Shown piece by piece: positions 1 to 8,114 of a stretch of 64,000 nt of DNA (position 1 is its first letter; each line of letters opens with the position of its first letter). Source of the stretch: Arcobacter suis CECT 7833 (GTDB taxonomy: Bacteria > Campylobacterota > Campylobacteria > Campylobacterales > Arcobacteraceae); the NCBI RefSeq assembly GCF_003544815.1, contig NZ_CP032100.1, forward strand, positions 1,364,001-1,428,000, read 5' to 3'. A program made the position numbers and the translations under genes. The notes under the pieces are model-generated. The model made no database searches and was not told the DNA's origin. It worked only from the letters and a program-made list of their open reading frames with translations.

Positions 1-1
1 A

Positions 2-82
2 TCAATGTATATTAAAAACTTTAAAAAATACTTAACTTTAGAAAGTGAATTTGATTTCACAGCTGCAGGACCATCTTTATAA
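2..82 (+). CDS. C-terminal end of an unidentified protein (partial)
   Basis: An open frame enters from the left edge and stops at TAA at 80-82, leaving 26 residues that end in FTAAGPSL. A hairpin terminator follows about 30 bases later, which supports a real gene end. The fragment is too short for me to recognise the family, and I assign no function. Confidence 0.6.
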   Translation, partial: SMYIKNFKKYLTLESEFDFTAAGPSL

Positions 83-113
83 GATATAATTGTTTCTATA
101 AAGTGTATTATTT

Positions 114-141
114 AAGGAGTGAAAATTTTCACTCCTTTTTT
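114..141 (+). terminator. Rho-independent terminator
   Basis: The perfect inverted repeat AAGGAGTGAAAA/TTTTCACTCCTT is followed by a run of T. It ends the gene entering from the left and lies just upstream of the ribosome binding site of the next gene. Confidence 0.85.
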
Positions 142-163
142 AATATAAAAATAGGAGAAAATT

Positions 164-658
164 ATGAAATTGTCTAAATTTTTAGAAGATATAAAAAATA
201 ATCAAGAAGAAGTTGTATACTACTGTTGTAATCATGTACTATCAAAGAAATTTGATATAAATAATGATTCTATTGATAATGAAGTATTAAAAGGTTTATT
301 TATTAATTATGATAATTTTACAAAAGCTTTAAACGATTCTGCTGGTATAATTTATAAAAAATATGAAGCTGAATTAGATGATGTATATAAAACAATATGT
401 AAAGTTTTTAATGAAGAGTCAGATAATGCTTATTTATTCAACTATAGAATGGCAAGAATTGTAAATCAAGAACCTAGACAATTTTTAGATATTGAAGATA
501 AAGATACTCAAGAAACTGTAATACAAAAATTTGAAGATAAAATTAATGCTATTTTAGAATCAAAATATTATAAAGAAAATGAAGATAAACTATCTCAAAA
601 TTTAATTATTCCTCAAAAAACTTTAGAATTAATAAAATCTGCAGTTGGTATTTATTGA
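164..658 (+). CDS. Hypothetical protein, 164 residues
   Basis: The ATG start is preceded by a good Shine-Dalgarno sequence (AGGAGA) seven bases upstream. The product is acidic and appears mostly alpha-helical. It has a Cys pair (YYCC) near residue 20, no signal peptide and no membrane segment, so it is probably cytosolic. It is a single-gene unit between the terminator at 114-141 and a small hairpin at 672-687. I do not recognise the family. Codon use matches its neighbours, so it is likely a lineage-restricted but genuine gene. Confidence 0.8.
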   Translation: MKLSKFLEDIKNNQEEVVYYCCNHVLSKKFDINNDSIDNEVLKGLFINYDNFTKALNDSAGIIYKKYEAELDDVYKTICKVFNEESDNAYLFNYRMARIVNQEPRQFLDIEDKDTQETVIQKFEDKINAILESKYYKENEDKLSQNLIIPQKTLELIKSAVGIY

Positions 659-671
659 TTTATTTAAATAA

Positions 672-687
672 AGTGCTTTTTAGCACT
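672..687. terminator. Short hairpin between convergent genes
   Basis: AGTGCT and AGCACT form a six-pair stem with a four-base loop. It lies between the convergent hypothetical gene and ribBA and overlaps the ribBA stop codon. The T-runs on either side are weak, so it may be only a modest terminator. Confidence 0.45.
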
Positions 688-1711
688 CTATTTGAATTTC
701 TTCAACTATTTTAAGTCCAAAACCTTGTAAACCTACAAAAGAGTGTTTTCCTCCACTTGTCATAAGTTTAATTTGTTTTATACTTAAACAATTTAAAATT
801 TGAGCCCCTATTCCATAATCTTTTTGAGACTCTTTAGTTCTCATTTCATCACTTAAAAATATTAACACTCCACCTTTAGCTTGTAAAAAGTTTATAGTTT
901 TTAACATTGAATGTAATTTTTCATCATTTAAAAAAAGATTGATATCAGGAGTTATTGTATGAAATTTTATAGCACTAACTTCTTTTATTTCACCAAAAAC
1001 TATTGCTGTATGAATATTTCCTAAATGATCTTTAAACTCTTTTTGAATTACATCAGAAGAGAAGAATTTTTTATTTACACTTGAAATCTCTTCAACTAAT
1101 TTTTCATGAGATAATCTATATTCTACTAAATCTGAAATATATACTTGTTTCATATCATGTTTATTAGCAAAAATATCTAAATCATCACGTCTAGCCATTG
1201 TTCCATCTTCTTTCATGATTTCGCAAATAACTGCTTCCCCATTAAGTCCTGCAAGTTTACATAAATCAACGCTTCCTTCTGTATGTCCTGTTCGAACTAA
1301 TACTCCACCATCTTTTGCAATTAAAGGGAAGATATGTCCAGGTCTTACTAATTCAAGAGCATTAGAGATTGGATTTGAAAGAATTTTGATAGTATCATCT
1401 CTCTCTTTTGCACTAATTCCTGTACTTGCATCTGCCGCATCAACAGAAACTGTAAATGCTGTTTCATAAGATGAAGTATTAGAGCTAACCATAGGATTTA
1501 ATTGTAACCTATTTGCTGTTTCTTTAGTAACAGAAACACAAATTAAACCTTTTGCATGAGTAGCCATAAAATTAACTTTTTCAGGACTACTTAAAGGTGC
1601 TGCATAAACTAAATCTCCTTCGTTCTCTCTATCTTCATCATCCAACATTATTACCATATTACCTTTTTGAATCTCTTTTATAGCTTCTTGTACTCTTTGT
1701 ATTGCATTCAT
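680..1711 (-). CDS. ribBA: 3,4-dihydroxy-2-butanone 4-phosphate synthase with degenerate GTP cyclohydrolase II-like domain
   Basis: Residues 1 to about 200 are a complete RibB domain. It has the acidic loop DDEDRENEGD, the motif THAKGLICV, and the region from RPGHIFPL to GGVLVRTGHTEGSVDL. It converts ribulose 5-phosphate to dihydroxybutanone phosphate for riboflavin synthesis. Residues about 205-343 align in position with GTP cyclohydrolase II but lack the zinc-binding cysteine cluster (CLTGD...CDC) and the catalytic region. A separate intact ribA lies at 6326-6901, so this second domain is probably not a cyclohydrolase here. The 343-residue length matches two-domain RibBA proteins. Confidence 0.92.
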   Translation of the reverse strand: MNAIQRVQEAIKEIQKGNMVIMLDDEDRENEGDLVYAAPLSSPEKVNFMATHAKGLICVSVTKETANRLQLNPMVSSNTSSYETAFTVSVDAADASTGISAKERDDTIKILSNPISNALELVRPGHIFPLIAKDGGVLVRTGHTEGSVDLCKLAGLNGEAVICEIMKEDGTMARRDDLDIFANKHDMKQVYISDLVEYRLSHEKLVEEISSVNKKFFSSDVIQKEFKDHLGNIHTAIVFGEIKEVSAIKFHTITPDINLFLNDEKLHSMLKTINFLQAKGGVLIFLSDEMRTKESQKDYGIGAQILNCLSIKQIKLMTSGGKHSFVGLQGFGLKIVEEIQIEC

Positions 1712-1784
1712 ATTTCTTCTTTATTATTGATTATTTTTAATTAATTTATTATATCAAAAAATCCAAAAATTAATCTAAAAAGAC

Positions 1785-1813
1785 TTGACAATAGATACTT
1801 ATTTAACTATAAT
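1785..1813 (+). promoter_or_regulatory. Consensus sigma-70 promoter of the tRNA operon
   Basis: A perfect -35 box TTGACA (1785-1790) and a perfect -10 box TATAAT (1808-1813) are separated by exactly 17 bases. Transcription should start near 1820 and run through the leader and the three tRNA genes. Such a perfect promoter fits stable RNA expression. Confidence 0.9.
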
Positions 1814-1885
1814 TCCACCACTTAACTTAAGTGATAAAGTAATGGTTTTTAGTACCATTATTTGAGGGTTCAAGCCCTTATAAAT
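1814..1885 (+). other. tRNA-like leader (possible decayed tRNA)
   Basis: Between the promoter and the first tRNA lie three hairpins in tandem. An ACTT/AAGT pairing stands where a D-stem would be. A stem of up to seven pairs at 1840-1860 carries a seven-base loop TTTTAGT. A T-arm-like hairpin at 1864-1879 carries TTCAAG. The spacing between the second and third (TATTT) equals a normal variable loop. No acceptor stem can be formed, so this is not a functional tRNA by ordinary rules. It may be a remnant or a processing leader. Confidence 0.45.
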
Positions 1886-1962
<77 letters not shown>

Positions 1963-1993
1963 ATTTTAATATTTGTTTTAAAATGTTGTCTTA

Positions 1994-2071
1994 TGTCAAG
2001 GTAGCTCAGCTGGCTAGAGCGCTGGTCTCATAAGCCGGAGGTCGAGGGTTCGAGTCCCTCTCTTGACACCA
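1994..2071 (+). tRNA. tRNA with CAT anticodon (elongator Met, or Ile2)
   Basis: The cloverleaf has acceptor stem TGTCAAG/CTTGACA, discriminator A, encoded CCA and anticodon loop CTCATAA. It lacks initiator features. CAT tRNAs can be elongator Met, or Ile2 after lysidine modification by TilS. I cannot separate these from the sequence alone and lean slightly to Met. Confidence 0.93.
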
Positions 2072-2104
2072 TTTTAAAGCAAATATATGCTTTATTTTTT
2101 AGGT

Positions 2105-2181
2105 GCTGGTGTAGCTCAGTTGGCTAGAGCAGCTGATTTGTAATCAGCAGGTCGGGGGTTCGACTCCCTTCACCAGCTCCA
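2105..2181 (+). tRNA. tRNA-Thr (TGT)
   Basis: The cloverleaf has acceptor stem GCTGGTG/CACCAGC, a standard D-arm, anticodon loop TTTGTAA (anticodon TGT) and encoded CCA. It is the last tRNA of the three-gene operon. Confidence 0.96.
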
Positions 2182-2239
2182 CTAAAAAACTTCTTATTTA
2201 ACAATCAATATTTTATAAATTCACTTGAAAAATTAATTT

Positions 2240-2584
2240 TTAATTGTTTGGATTCTCGAAAAATATATAATTTGTAGAATAATCAGAAAACTCAAAATAA
2301 ACTTTTCTTTCATTTTCATCTTTTTTAAAATTTAGATTTTCATCAAGAAAACCATACCCATATCGATATGATCTTACTTCTTTGTCATCTGTCCCATTTG
2401 CAGTTGATAATTTATCAATAGCTATAAATCTTTTTATTAGCTTTTCTCCAGCATAAATTTCTAAAACACCATTTACACCAGTTCAATTTTGAACATATCT
2501 ACTTATTTTATTTTGTTTTTCCTCACAACCATTAATAAATAAAATTATTGCAATAAAGCTTGGAATTAATATTATTTTTTTCAT
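2240..2584 (-). pseudogene. Small lipoprotein gene interrupted by an in-frame TGA
   Basis: Starting one base after the glyS stop, a frame encodes a lipoprotein signal with lipobox FINGC near residue 20 and then EEKQNKISRYVQN. It then meets TGA (2485-2483, minus strand), after which the same frame runs on for 80 residues to TAA at 2242-2240. The part after the stop has normal composition and no further stops, so the lesion is a single point change, for example TGG to TGA. The product would be an outer- or inner-membrane lipoprotein of about 114 residues. I do not recognise the family. Recent decay, a sequencing error or readthrough are all possible. Confidence 0.7.
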
Positions 2585-2585
2585 A

Positions 2586-4601
2586 CTAAATTGTAATCTC
2601 TTTAATATCAGCAATTTTTCTAAATCCTTGATACACTAAACCTATTAAATTCTTTCTGTTTGTTTTTATTTTTTCATTTTCATGATTTACAAAAACATTA
2701 TCAAAAAAACTATCTAATTGTGGTTTTAAAGCAAACAGTGCTTCTAATTCTTCATCATAAGTTATAAAAGATTTGAAATTTACTTCATTATATTTTGTAT
2801 ATAACTCTTTTTCTTCACTATTTTCTAATAAATCTTCATCAATTGTAAGTTTAACCGTAGTATCGACATCTTTAATGATATTTGCAACTCTTTTAAATGT
2901 TGCAACATAATCTTTAAAATTGTCACTTTGTACTATTGGATTTAACGCACAAATCTTTTGAGAAATTTTGTAAATATCAGTTTCTCCACTTGCAAGAACG
3001 GCTTTTAATACAGTAGGATTTACTTCAAAAATTTTAAATAATCTTTCATTAAAGAACTCAATTAATACTTTTTTGTCTAAATTTTTGTAGTGATGTGATA
3101 ATTCATCAATAATTTTTGATAAATCTATTGATAATTTATGCTCCATTGCAATTTTTACAATTCCTGCTGCTGCTCTTCGTAAAGCAAATGGATCTTTTGA
3201 ACCTGTTGGAATTTTCCCAGCACTAAATAATCCCATTAAATTATCTAATTTATTTGATAAAGCAATTATTGAAGAAAATACATTTGATGGAAGTTCTGAA
3301 TCTTCACCATCTGGCAAATATTGTTCTTTTAAAGCTGTATAAACTAACTCATTTTCACCTGCAAGTTTTGCATAATAATATCCCATAAGTCCTTGTAATT
3401 CTGTAAACTCATAAACCATTTCAGACATTAAGTCAGCTTTTGAAAGCATTACAGCTTTTTCTAAAAGTTCTTTCTCTTTTACTTCAAAAATATCTGCTAA
3501 ATAAGAAGCAATTTTTGCTTCCCTTTCACATTTTTCATACATTGAACCAAGACCTTCAACAAAAACAAGTTTTTTAAGTCTTTCATTTGATAAACCATTT
3601 TTAATGTCATTTTTATAAAAAAACATTGCATCAGCAAGTCTTGGTCTTAATACTTTTTCATTTCCAGCGATTATATATCCAAAATCATCTGTTTTTGAGT
3701 TTGAAACAACAATAAAATTATTTGTTAAATTTCCATCTTTATAAACTGCGAAATATCTTTGGTTTTCTTTCATAGAAGTTACAATTACTTCTTCTGGTAA
3801 CTCTAAAAACTCAACATCAAATTTTCCAATTAAAGCTGTTGGGTATTCAGTGATTGCAACAACCTCTTCTAAAAGTTCTTTATCAATTTCGATTTTGATA
3901 TTATGTCTTTGTTCAATATCTTTCATTTGTGAAAGTATTTTTTCTCTTCTTTCATCTGGATATAAAATAACTCCATTTTTATCAAGTTTACAGAAATAAT
4001 CACCTGCAAAAGAGTAAGAGAATGGTTCATAAGAAACCATTCTATGAGCAAATGAAAAATTAGATGATTTAACTCCAAAAAGTTCAGCATCAACAATTTC
4101 TTCACCTAAAATTATAGATAAACTTCTAATTGGTCTAATAAAACTATCAGTTCTACTTGCCCATCTCATAGATTTTCCAAAATTTAATGAATGAACAAAT
4201 TCATTTACCATATCATTTAATAAATTCTTTGATTCAGTTCCAACAACTTCTTGTTTGAAATATAAAACTTCACCTTTCCCTAAATCTATCTTATCTAAAG
4301 CACTAACATCAACTCCACACTTAGCTGCAAAACTAATAGCAGCTCCGGTAGCAACACCATCTTTATAAGCTATTTTAACAGGTGCTCCAAATTGTTCAAC
4401 TGTTGAATCTTCTTGTTTTGCTTGAAATTCTCTATGCCATAATACTAATCTTCTTGGTGTATAAAAAAAATCAAAATCACAAAGTAATCTATTTTTTTCT
4501 AAAATTTCACTCCACTTTTTTTCAATATTTGGTAATTCATTTAAAAATGGAATCGCTGGTAATTCTTCTACACCAATCTCAATTAATAATGGTTTATTCA
4601 T
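2586..4601 (-). CDS. glyS: Glycyl-tRNA synthetase beta subunit
   Basis: 671 residues, typical of GlyS of the alpha2-beta2 glycyl-tRNA synthetase. The N-terminus LLIEIGVEELPA and internal blocks such as GSKDPFALRRAAAG are family signatures. The beta subunit carries the tRNA-binding and HD-like domains and works with GlyQ, which is not in this window. Its ATG overlaps the stop of a small upstream peptide gene (GATGAATAA), and a broken lipoprotein gene follows after one base, so the three appear co-transcribed. Confidence 0.97.
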   Translation of the reverse strand: MNKPLLIEIGVEELPAIPFLNELPNIEKKWSEILEKNRLLCDFDFFYTPRRLVLWHREFQAKQEDSTVEQFGAPVKIAYKDGVATGAAISFAAKCGVDVSALDKIDLGKGEVLYFKQEVVGTESKNLLNDMVNEFVHSLNFGKSMRWASRTDSFIRPIRSLSIILGEEIVDAELFGVKSSNFSFAHRMVSYEPFSYSFAGDYFCKLDKNGVILYPDERREKILSQMKDIEQRHNIKIEIDKELLEEVVAITEYPTALIGKFDVEFLELPEEVIVTSMKENQRYFAVYKDGNLTNNFIVVSNSKTDDFGYIIAGNEKVLRPRLADAMFFYKNDIKNGLSNERLKKLVFVEGLGSMYEKCEREAKIASYLADIFEVKEKELLEKAVMLSKADLMSEMVYEFTELQGLMGYYYAKLAGENELVYTALKEQYLPDGEDSELPSNVFSSIIALSNKLDNLMGLFSAGKIPTGSKDPFALRRAAAGIVKIAMEHKLSIDLSKIIDELSHHYKNLDKKVLIEFFNERLFKIFEVNPTVLKAVLASGETDIYKISQKICALNPIVQSDNFKDYVATFKRVANIIKDVDTTVKLTIDEDLLENSEEKELYTKYNEVNFKSFITYDEELEALFALKPQLDSFFDNVFVNHENEKIKTNRKNLIGLVYQGFRKIADIKEITI

Positions 4602-4749
4602 CTATTTTATCCTTGTTAGAGTTCTTTTTTTCATTTTCTTCAATCTTATCTGTATGTTTTTTTATTTGTTGTCTATTAAAGTTGATTATGAACATGGCAA
4701 CCATAATAACAAACATAATAAGTATTATTGTGTCTAATATATCTTTCAC
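4594..4749 (-). CDS. Small single-pass membrane peptide, 51 residues
   Basis: The GTG start at 4749 is preceded by AGGA at good spacing. The product begins VKDILDTIILIMFVIMVAMF, a strongly hydrophobic segment, and continues with a charged Lys/Glu/Asn-rich cytosolic tail. The last codons overlap the glyS start in a different frame, giving translational coupling. Genes this small are usually missed by annotation. I do not know its function. The clean overlap and amphipathic layout argue for a real gene. Confidence 0.65.
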   Translation of the reverse strand: MKDILDTIILIMFVIMVAMFIINFNRQQIKKHTDKIEENEKKNSNKDKIDE

Positions 4750-4797
4750 ATTTATCCTAAGTTTTATCTAATAAAAGGCTGTTATTTTAGCTAAAAG

Positions 4798-5139
4798 TCA
4801 CTTATTCTTAAGTAAATCCATAAGTCTAGAACCATTATTCATAGAAGGTGGATTAAATAAATCTTCTTTATTTATATGACACTCTTTACATGAAGCTAAA
4901 TTCTGATGTTCAATTCTATTTGACTTAATAAGAGTATTTTGAGAGTGACAAGCAAAACAATCTCCACCACACTCAACCATAGTTGTTGGAGTTTTAGTAT
5001 GACACGATACACAACTAACTAAAACTTGATGATGTTTTTCTTTTATGGATTCTTTTAAAACTGGATGACAAGCCATACAATCTCCACTACAGGCATATGA
5101 ATAGAGAGATAAAAGAATAAGGAATAAAAAAATTCTCAT
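4798..5139 (-). CDS. Periplasmic tetraheme cytochrome c-type protein
   Basis: 113 residues with an N-terminal signal (MRIFLFLILLSLYSYA) followed by four CXXCH heme motifs: CMACH, CVSCH, CFACH and CKECH. Extra His residues could supply distal ligands. It is therefore a small periplasmic multiheme electron carrier, matured by the cytochrome c system, a component of which may begin at the right edge of the window. Its start overlaps the preceding gene by four bases (ATGA), so it is translationally coupled to it. The redox partner cannot be told from context. Confidence 0.88.
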   Translation of the reverse strand: MRIFLFLILLSLYSYACSGDCMACHPVLKESIKEKHHQVLVSCVSCHTKTPTTMVECGGDCFACHSQNTLIKSNRIEHQNLASCKECHINKEDLFNPPSMNNGSRLMDLLKNK

Positions 5140-5513
5140 TTTTGATTAATTAACTCTTTAAAAATTGCTCCATCTATTTGAGCTTTTGCAGTTTGTTCAA
5201 ACTCTTCGTTTGAATTAATGATTACAAGATTTTTAGAATCATACATATAATTATCAGCAATTTTTTGTATTTGTGTCGCTAAATCATTTTCTGAAATTAT
5301 ATATTTCGCATTTAAATTATTACTATAAATTGCATCTTTTATTGATGTTACAATAACAGCTGATGAAAGTTCATTTTCGTAAGAATATTTTAATAATTCA
5401 AGATTATAAAAAAATAGAAGTGTTGAATTTGCTTTTGTATTTACTATTTCTTCTATACTTGAAACAAAAAAAATATTTTCATAAGGTAAATTTTTATCCC
5501 CTAAAATAATCAT
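5136..5513 (-). CDS. Conserved hypothetical protein, 125 residues
   Basis: A soluble alternating alpha/beta pattern with segments such as STLLFFYNLELL, AVIVTSIKDAI and NLVIINSNEEF resembles a Rossmann or receiver-like fold, but no phosphoacceptor or nucleotide motif is evident. It sits between the PP0621-like zinc protein and the tetraheme cytochrome on the same strand and overlaps the latter by four bases. Position in the rsmG operon suggests a housekeeping role. Function is unknown. Confidence 0.75.
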   Translation of the reverse strand: MIILGDKNLPYENIFFVSSIEEIVNTKANSTLLFFYNLELLKYSYENELSSAVIVTSIKDAIYSNNLNAKYIISENDLATQIQKIADNYMYDSKNLVIINSNEEFEQTAKAQIDGAIFKELINQK

Positions 5514-5523
5514 AAAAAGCCTT

Positions 5524-5742
5524 TTATTTATTCTCTAAACACTCTTTTGAGCAATAAAATTTTCCATTACTCAAAATAGCTTCTTTTTGTGAAACATAAG
5601 TTTTACAAGTTGGACACTCTACCATTTCATCTTCGATTTTTTCATTTTTTTTAGTGATAATATCTTTTTCTCTAGTTTTTTTAAAAAAAAGAATATAAGC
5701 TAAAAATGCCATTATTACAACTGCAATTATTTTTAAAACCAT
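5524..5742 (-). CDS. PP0621-like membrane-anchored zinc-ribbon protein
   Basis: 72 residues: one N-terminal membrane helix (IIAVVIMAFLAYILFF), a charged linker, then a metal-binding module with CPTC and YCSKEC. This is the architecture of the PP0621 family, small inner-membrane proteins of unknown role with a cytosolic zinc site. Its ATG shares one base with the rsmG stop (TAATG), indicating coupled translation. Confidence 0.82.
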   Translation of the reverse strand: MVLKIIAVVIMAFLAYILFFKKTREKDIITKKNEKIEDEMVECPTCKTYVSQKEAILSNGKFYCSKECLENK

Positions 5743-6326
5743 TATTTGCCTTTTATATAAAGATAATTTCTATCTTTTCTATTTACTATTTTATAATCAT
5801 TTATTTTTGCTATTTCTATTTCTGATTCAAGCATTGAACCTTTATAGAAAAGATATGAACTATTTTCTTTTTTAATATTTTTTGTAATATCTAAAAGTAA
5901 AGAAGTGTTTGTAACTGCTCTTGAAGTTATCAAATCAACTTGTAAATTTTTAACCTGCTCTACTCTACTACAAATAACTGTTAAATTATCTAGTTTTAAA
6001 GAAGCTTTTACAAAATTTAAAAAAGATACTCTTTTTATTCGAGGTTCTATTAAATATGATTTCATATCTCTTAAAGCCATTGCAAGTATAAGTCCTGGAT
6101 AACCAGCACCCGTACCAATATCTGCAAAACTTTCATATTTTTCTATAAAATTTAAAGGAAATAAAGAGTCCAAAATATTTTCTTCAATATCACTTCGTGT
6201 GAGTCTTCCACTAAGATTATGAACCATTCCCCATTGTTGAAGTAGTTTTATAAAAACATCACAATCTTCGTAGAATTTATCTTCAAAAAAGAGGTTGTTT
6301 TCTTCTAATAATTGTTTAAAAATCAT
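5742..6326 (-). CDS. rsmG: 16S rRNA (guanine527-N7)-methyltransferase
   Basis: 194 residues with the SAM-binding loop FADIGTGAGYPGL, the following acidic strand YLIEPRIKR, and the family motif LITSRAV. RsmG methylates G527 of 16S rRNA. The gene shares single-base TAATG junctions with ribA upstream and the PP0621-like gene downstream, forming a tight operon ribA-rsmG-PP0621-hypothetical-cytochrome. Confidence 0.95.
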   Translation of the reverse strand: MIFKQLLEENNLFFEDKFYEDCDVFIKLLQQWGMVHNLSGRLTRSDIEENILDSLFPLNFIEKYESFADIGTGAGYPGLILAMALRDMKSYLIEPRIKRVSFLNFVKASLKLDNLTVICSRVEQVKNLQVDLITSRAVTNTSLLLDITKNIKKENSSYLFYKGSMLESEIEIAKINDYKIVNRKDRNYLYIKGK

Positions 6327-6901
6327 TAAAGAATATGCCCCATTTGTTCTTTTTTAGTTAATAAATAACCTTCGTTATATTTATTTGATTTAGTGATTGC
6401 AGGAATTCTTTCCGCAATCTCTATTCCTAATGATTCAACATACTCAATTTTTTTAGGATTATTAGTTATTAGTTTTAACTTTTTCACACCTAAATCTTTA
6501 AAAATATGTCCAACTATAGAGTAATTCCTATCATCTTCACCAAAACCTAATTCTAAATTTGCTTGAATTGTGTTTCTTCCTTGGTCTTGAAGTGCATAAG
6601 CATTTACTTTATTTACTAAACCTATGTTTCTACCTTCTTGTCTATGGTAAATTACTAAACCACCCTGCTCTGCAATAAATTTTAATGATAAATCTAATTG
6701 ATTTTGACAATCACACTTTAAACTTCCAAGTGTATCGCCTGTTAGGCACTCTGAGTGAATTCTTACAAATGGAGAATCAATGTTTTCAAAATCTTGACTC
6801 ATAATTGCCAAATGTTCTTGATTGCCATCTTTGTAAGCTTTTATTTTGAATTTTCCGTATTTTGTAGGTAAGTTAGCTATATTTGATTGTATTATATTCA
6901 T
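6326..6901 (-). CDS. ribA: GTP cyclohydrolase II
   Basis: 191 residues. The zinc cluster CLTGDTLGSLKCDC and the following HRQEGRNIGL catalytic segment are intact, as are the substrate-binding GFGEDDRNY and LITNNPKKI blocks. RibA opens GTP to start riboflavin synthesis. It supplies the activity that the degraded second domain of RibBA (680-1711) lacks. It is divergent from hemB across a 59-base gap. Confidence 0.97.
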   Translation of the reverse strand: MNIIQSNIANLPTKYGKFKIKAYKDGNQEHLAIMSQDFENIDSPFVRIHSECLTGDTLGSLKCDCQNQLDLSLKFIAEQGGLVIYHRQEGRNIGLVNKVNAYALQDQGRNTIQANLELGFGEDDRNYSIVGHIFKDLGVKKLKLITNNPKKIEYVESLGIEIAERIPAITKSNKYNEGYLLTKKEQMGHIL

Positions 6902-6960
6902 TTGTATTTAAACCTTAAACTGTTAAAATCCTAGGATTATAACCAAAAGAGGTAAATAGA

Positions 6961-7935
6961 ATGTTTAAACGATTTAGAAGATTAAGAATAAATGAAACTT
7001 TAAGAAATTTAGTTCAAGAAACTACATTAACACCAGATGATTTCATATATCCATTATTTGTAAGAGAAGGAAGTGGTATAAAAACAGAAGTTTCTTCAAT
7101 GCCAGGTGTTTTTCAAATGAGTATTGATGAAATATTAAAAGAGTGTGAATATTTAATAAGTATTAATTTAAAAGCCATTATATTATTTGCCATTCCTGAT
7201 GTAAAAGATTCAGTTGGAAGTGAGTGTTTATGTAATGAAAGTATAATTGCAAGAACAATCAAAGCTATAAAAGCAAAATTTCCACAAATGTTTATTGTAA
7301 CTGATTTATGTTTTTGTGAATATACAGACCATGGACATTGTGGAATACTTGACCCAAAAACTGGAAGTGTTGATAATGATAAAACATTAGAGATTTCTGC
7401 TCAACAAGCACTTGTTCACGCTCGAGCTGGTGCTGATATGATTGCACCATCAGGTATGATGGATGGAATTATTACAACACTTAGAACTGCTTTAGATGAA
7501 AATGGATTTAGAAATCTGCCAATAATGGCTTATTCAACAAAATTTGCAAGTGGATATTATGGACCATTTAGAGATGTGGCTGAATCAACTCCATCATTTG
7601 GAGATAGAAGAACTTATCAAATGAATCCTGCAAATAGACTAGAAGCAATTGAAGAATCACTTGAAGATGAAAAAGAAGGTGCTGATATTTTAATGGTAAA
7701 ACCTGCCCTTGCATTTTTAGATATAGTAAGAGACATAAGAAATGCTTCAAATCTTCCTTTATGCGTTTATAATGTAAGTGGAGAATACGCTATGCTAAAA
7801 CACGCTGGAATTGCTGGATTGATTGATTATGAAAGAGTTATGATGGAAACAATGATTGCGTTTAAAAGAGCTGGTGCTAATATCATTATCTCTTACCATG
7901 CAAAAGAGGTTTGTGAACTTTTAAGAAAAGCTTAA
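6961..7935 (+). CDS. hemB: Delta-aminolevulinic acid dehydratase (porphobilinogen synthase)
   Basis: 324 residues of the HemB family. The metal-binding Cys-rich loop [14 protein letters not shown] is of the zinc type, and the two active-site lysines are seen in AYSTKFAS and [11 protein letters not shown]. It condenses two aminolevulinate molecules to porphobilinogen in the cytosol for haem synthesis. hemN, a later step, is in the same window at 15400. An RBS (AGAGG) precedes the ATG. The downstream region (7936-9426) looks like accessory sequence. Confidence 0.97.
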   Translation: MFKRFRRLRINETLRNLVQETTLTPDDFIYPLFVREGSGIKTEVSSMPGVFQMSIDEILKECEYLISINLKAIILFAIPDVKDSVGSECLCNESIIARTIKAIKAKFPQMFIVTDLCFCEYTDHGHCGILDPKTGSVDNDKTLEISAQQALVHARAGADMIAPSGMMDGIITTLRTALDENGFRNLPIMAYSTKFASGYYGPFRDVAESTPSFGDRRTYQMNPANRLEAIEESLEDEKEGADILMVKPALAFLDIVRDIRNASNLPLCVYNVSGEYAMLKHAGIAGLIDYERVMMETMIAFKRAGANIIISYHAKEVCELLRKA

Positions 7936-7984
7936 AATACTATTGCTCAAATTGAGAAAATAAGAGTTATTTGGAAATAAGAAG

Positions 7985-8049
7985 CTAGAGATAAAGGAAG
8001 AGGCTTTAATGAAATTTGCTTGTAAAATAGCAAAATATAAAGCCTCTAG
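7985..8049. repeat. Nested inverted repeat downstream of hemB
   Basis: GAGGCTTTA (8000-8008) pairs perfectly with TAAAGCCTC (8038-8046). An inner ATTTGCT/AGCAAAAT pairing extends the stem, and an outer CTAGAG (7985-7990)/CTCTAG (8044-8049) offers a competing arm. No T-run follows, so it does not look like an ordinary terminator. It lies at the left border of the accessory patch with the TIR gene and could be a hemB transcript end or an insertion scar. Confidence 0.5.
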
Positions 8050-8114
8050 GATAGATAATTTTAAGTTTGGTAAAGCTCAAAAATTATTGTCGCTCTTGAG
8101 AGGATGTATTAATA

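Noticed and set aside
1215-1469. 84-residue plus-strand frame inside ribBA
   Set aside because: It lies fully within the well-supported ribBA gene on the opposite strand and looks like a shadow.
1814-1885. A fourth tRNA gene in the tRNA operon
   Set aside because: The D-, anticodon- and T-like arms are present but no acceptor stem can pair and the D-loop lacks GG, so I list it as tRNA-like only.
7985-8049. Intrinsic terminator for hemB
   Set aside because: The stem is strong but lacks a following T-run on the plus strand, so I recorded it as a repeat instead.
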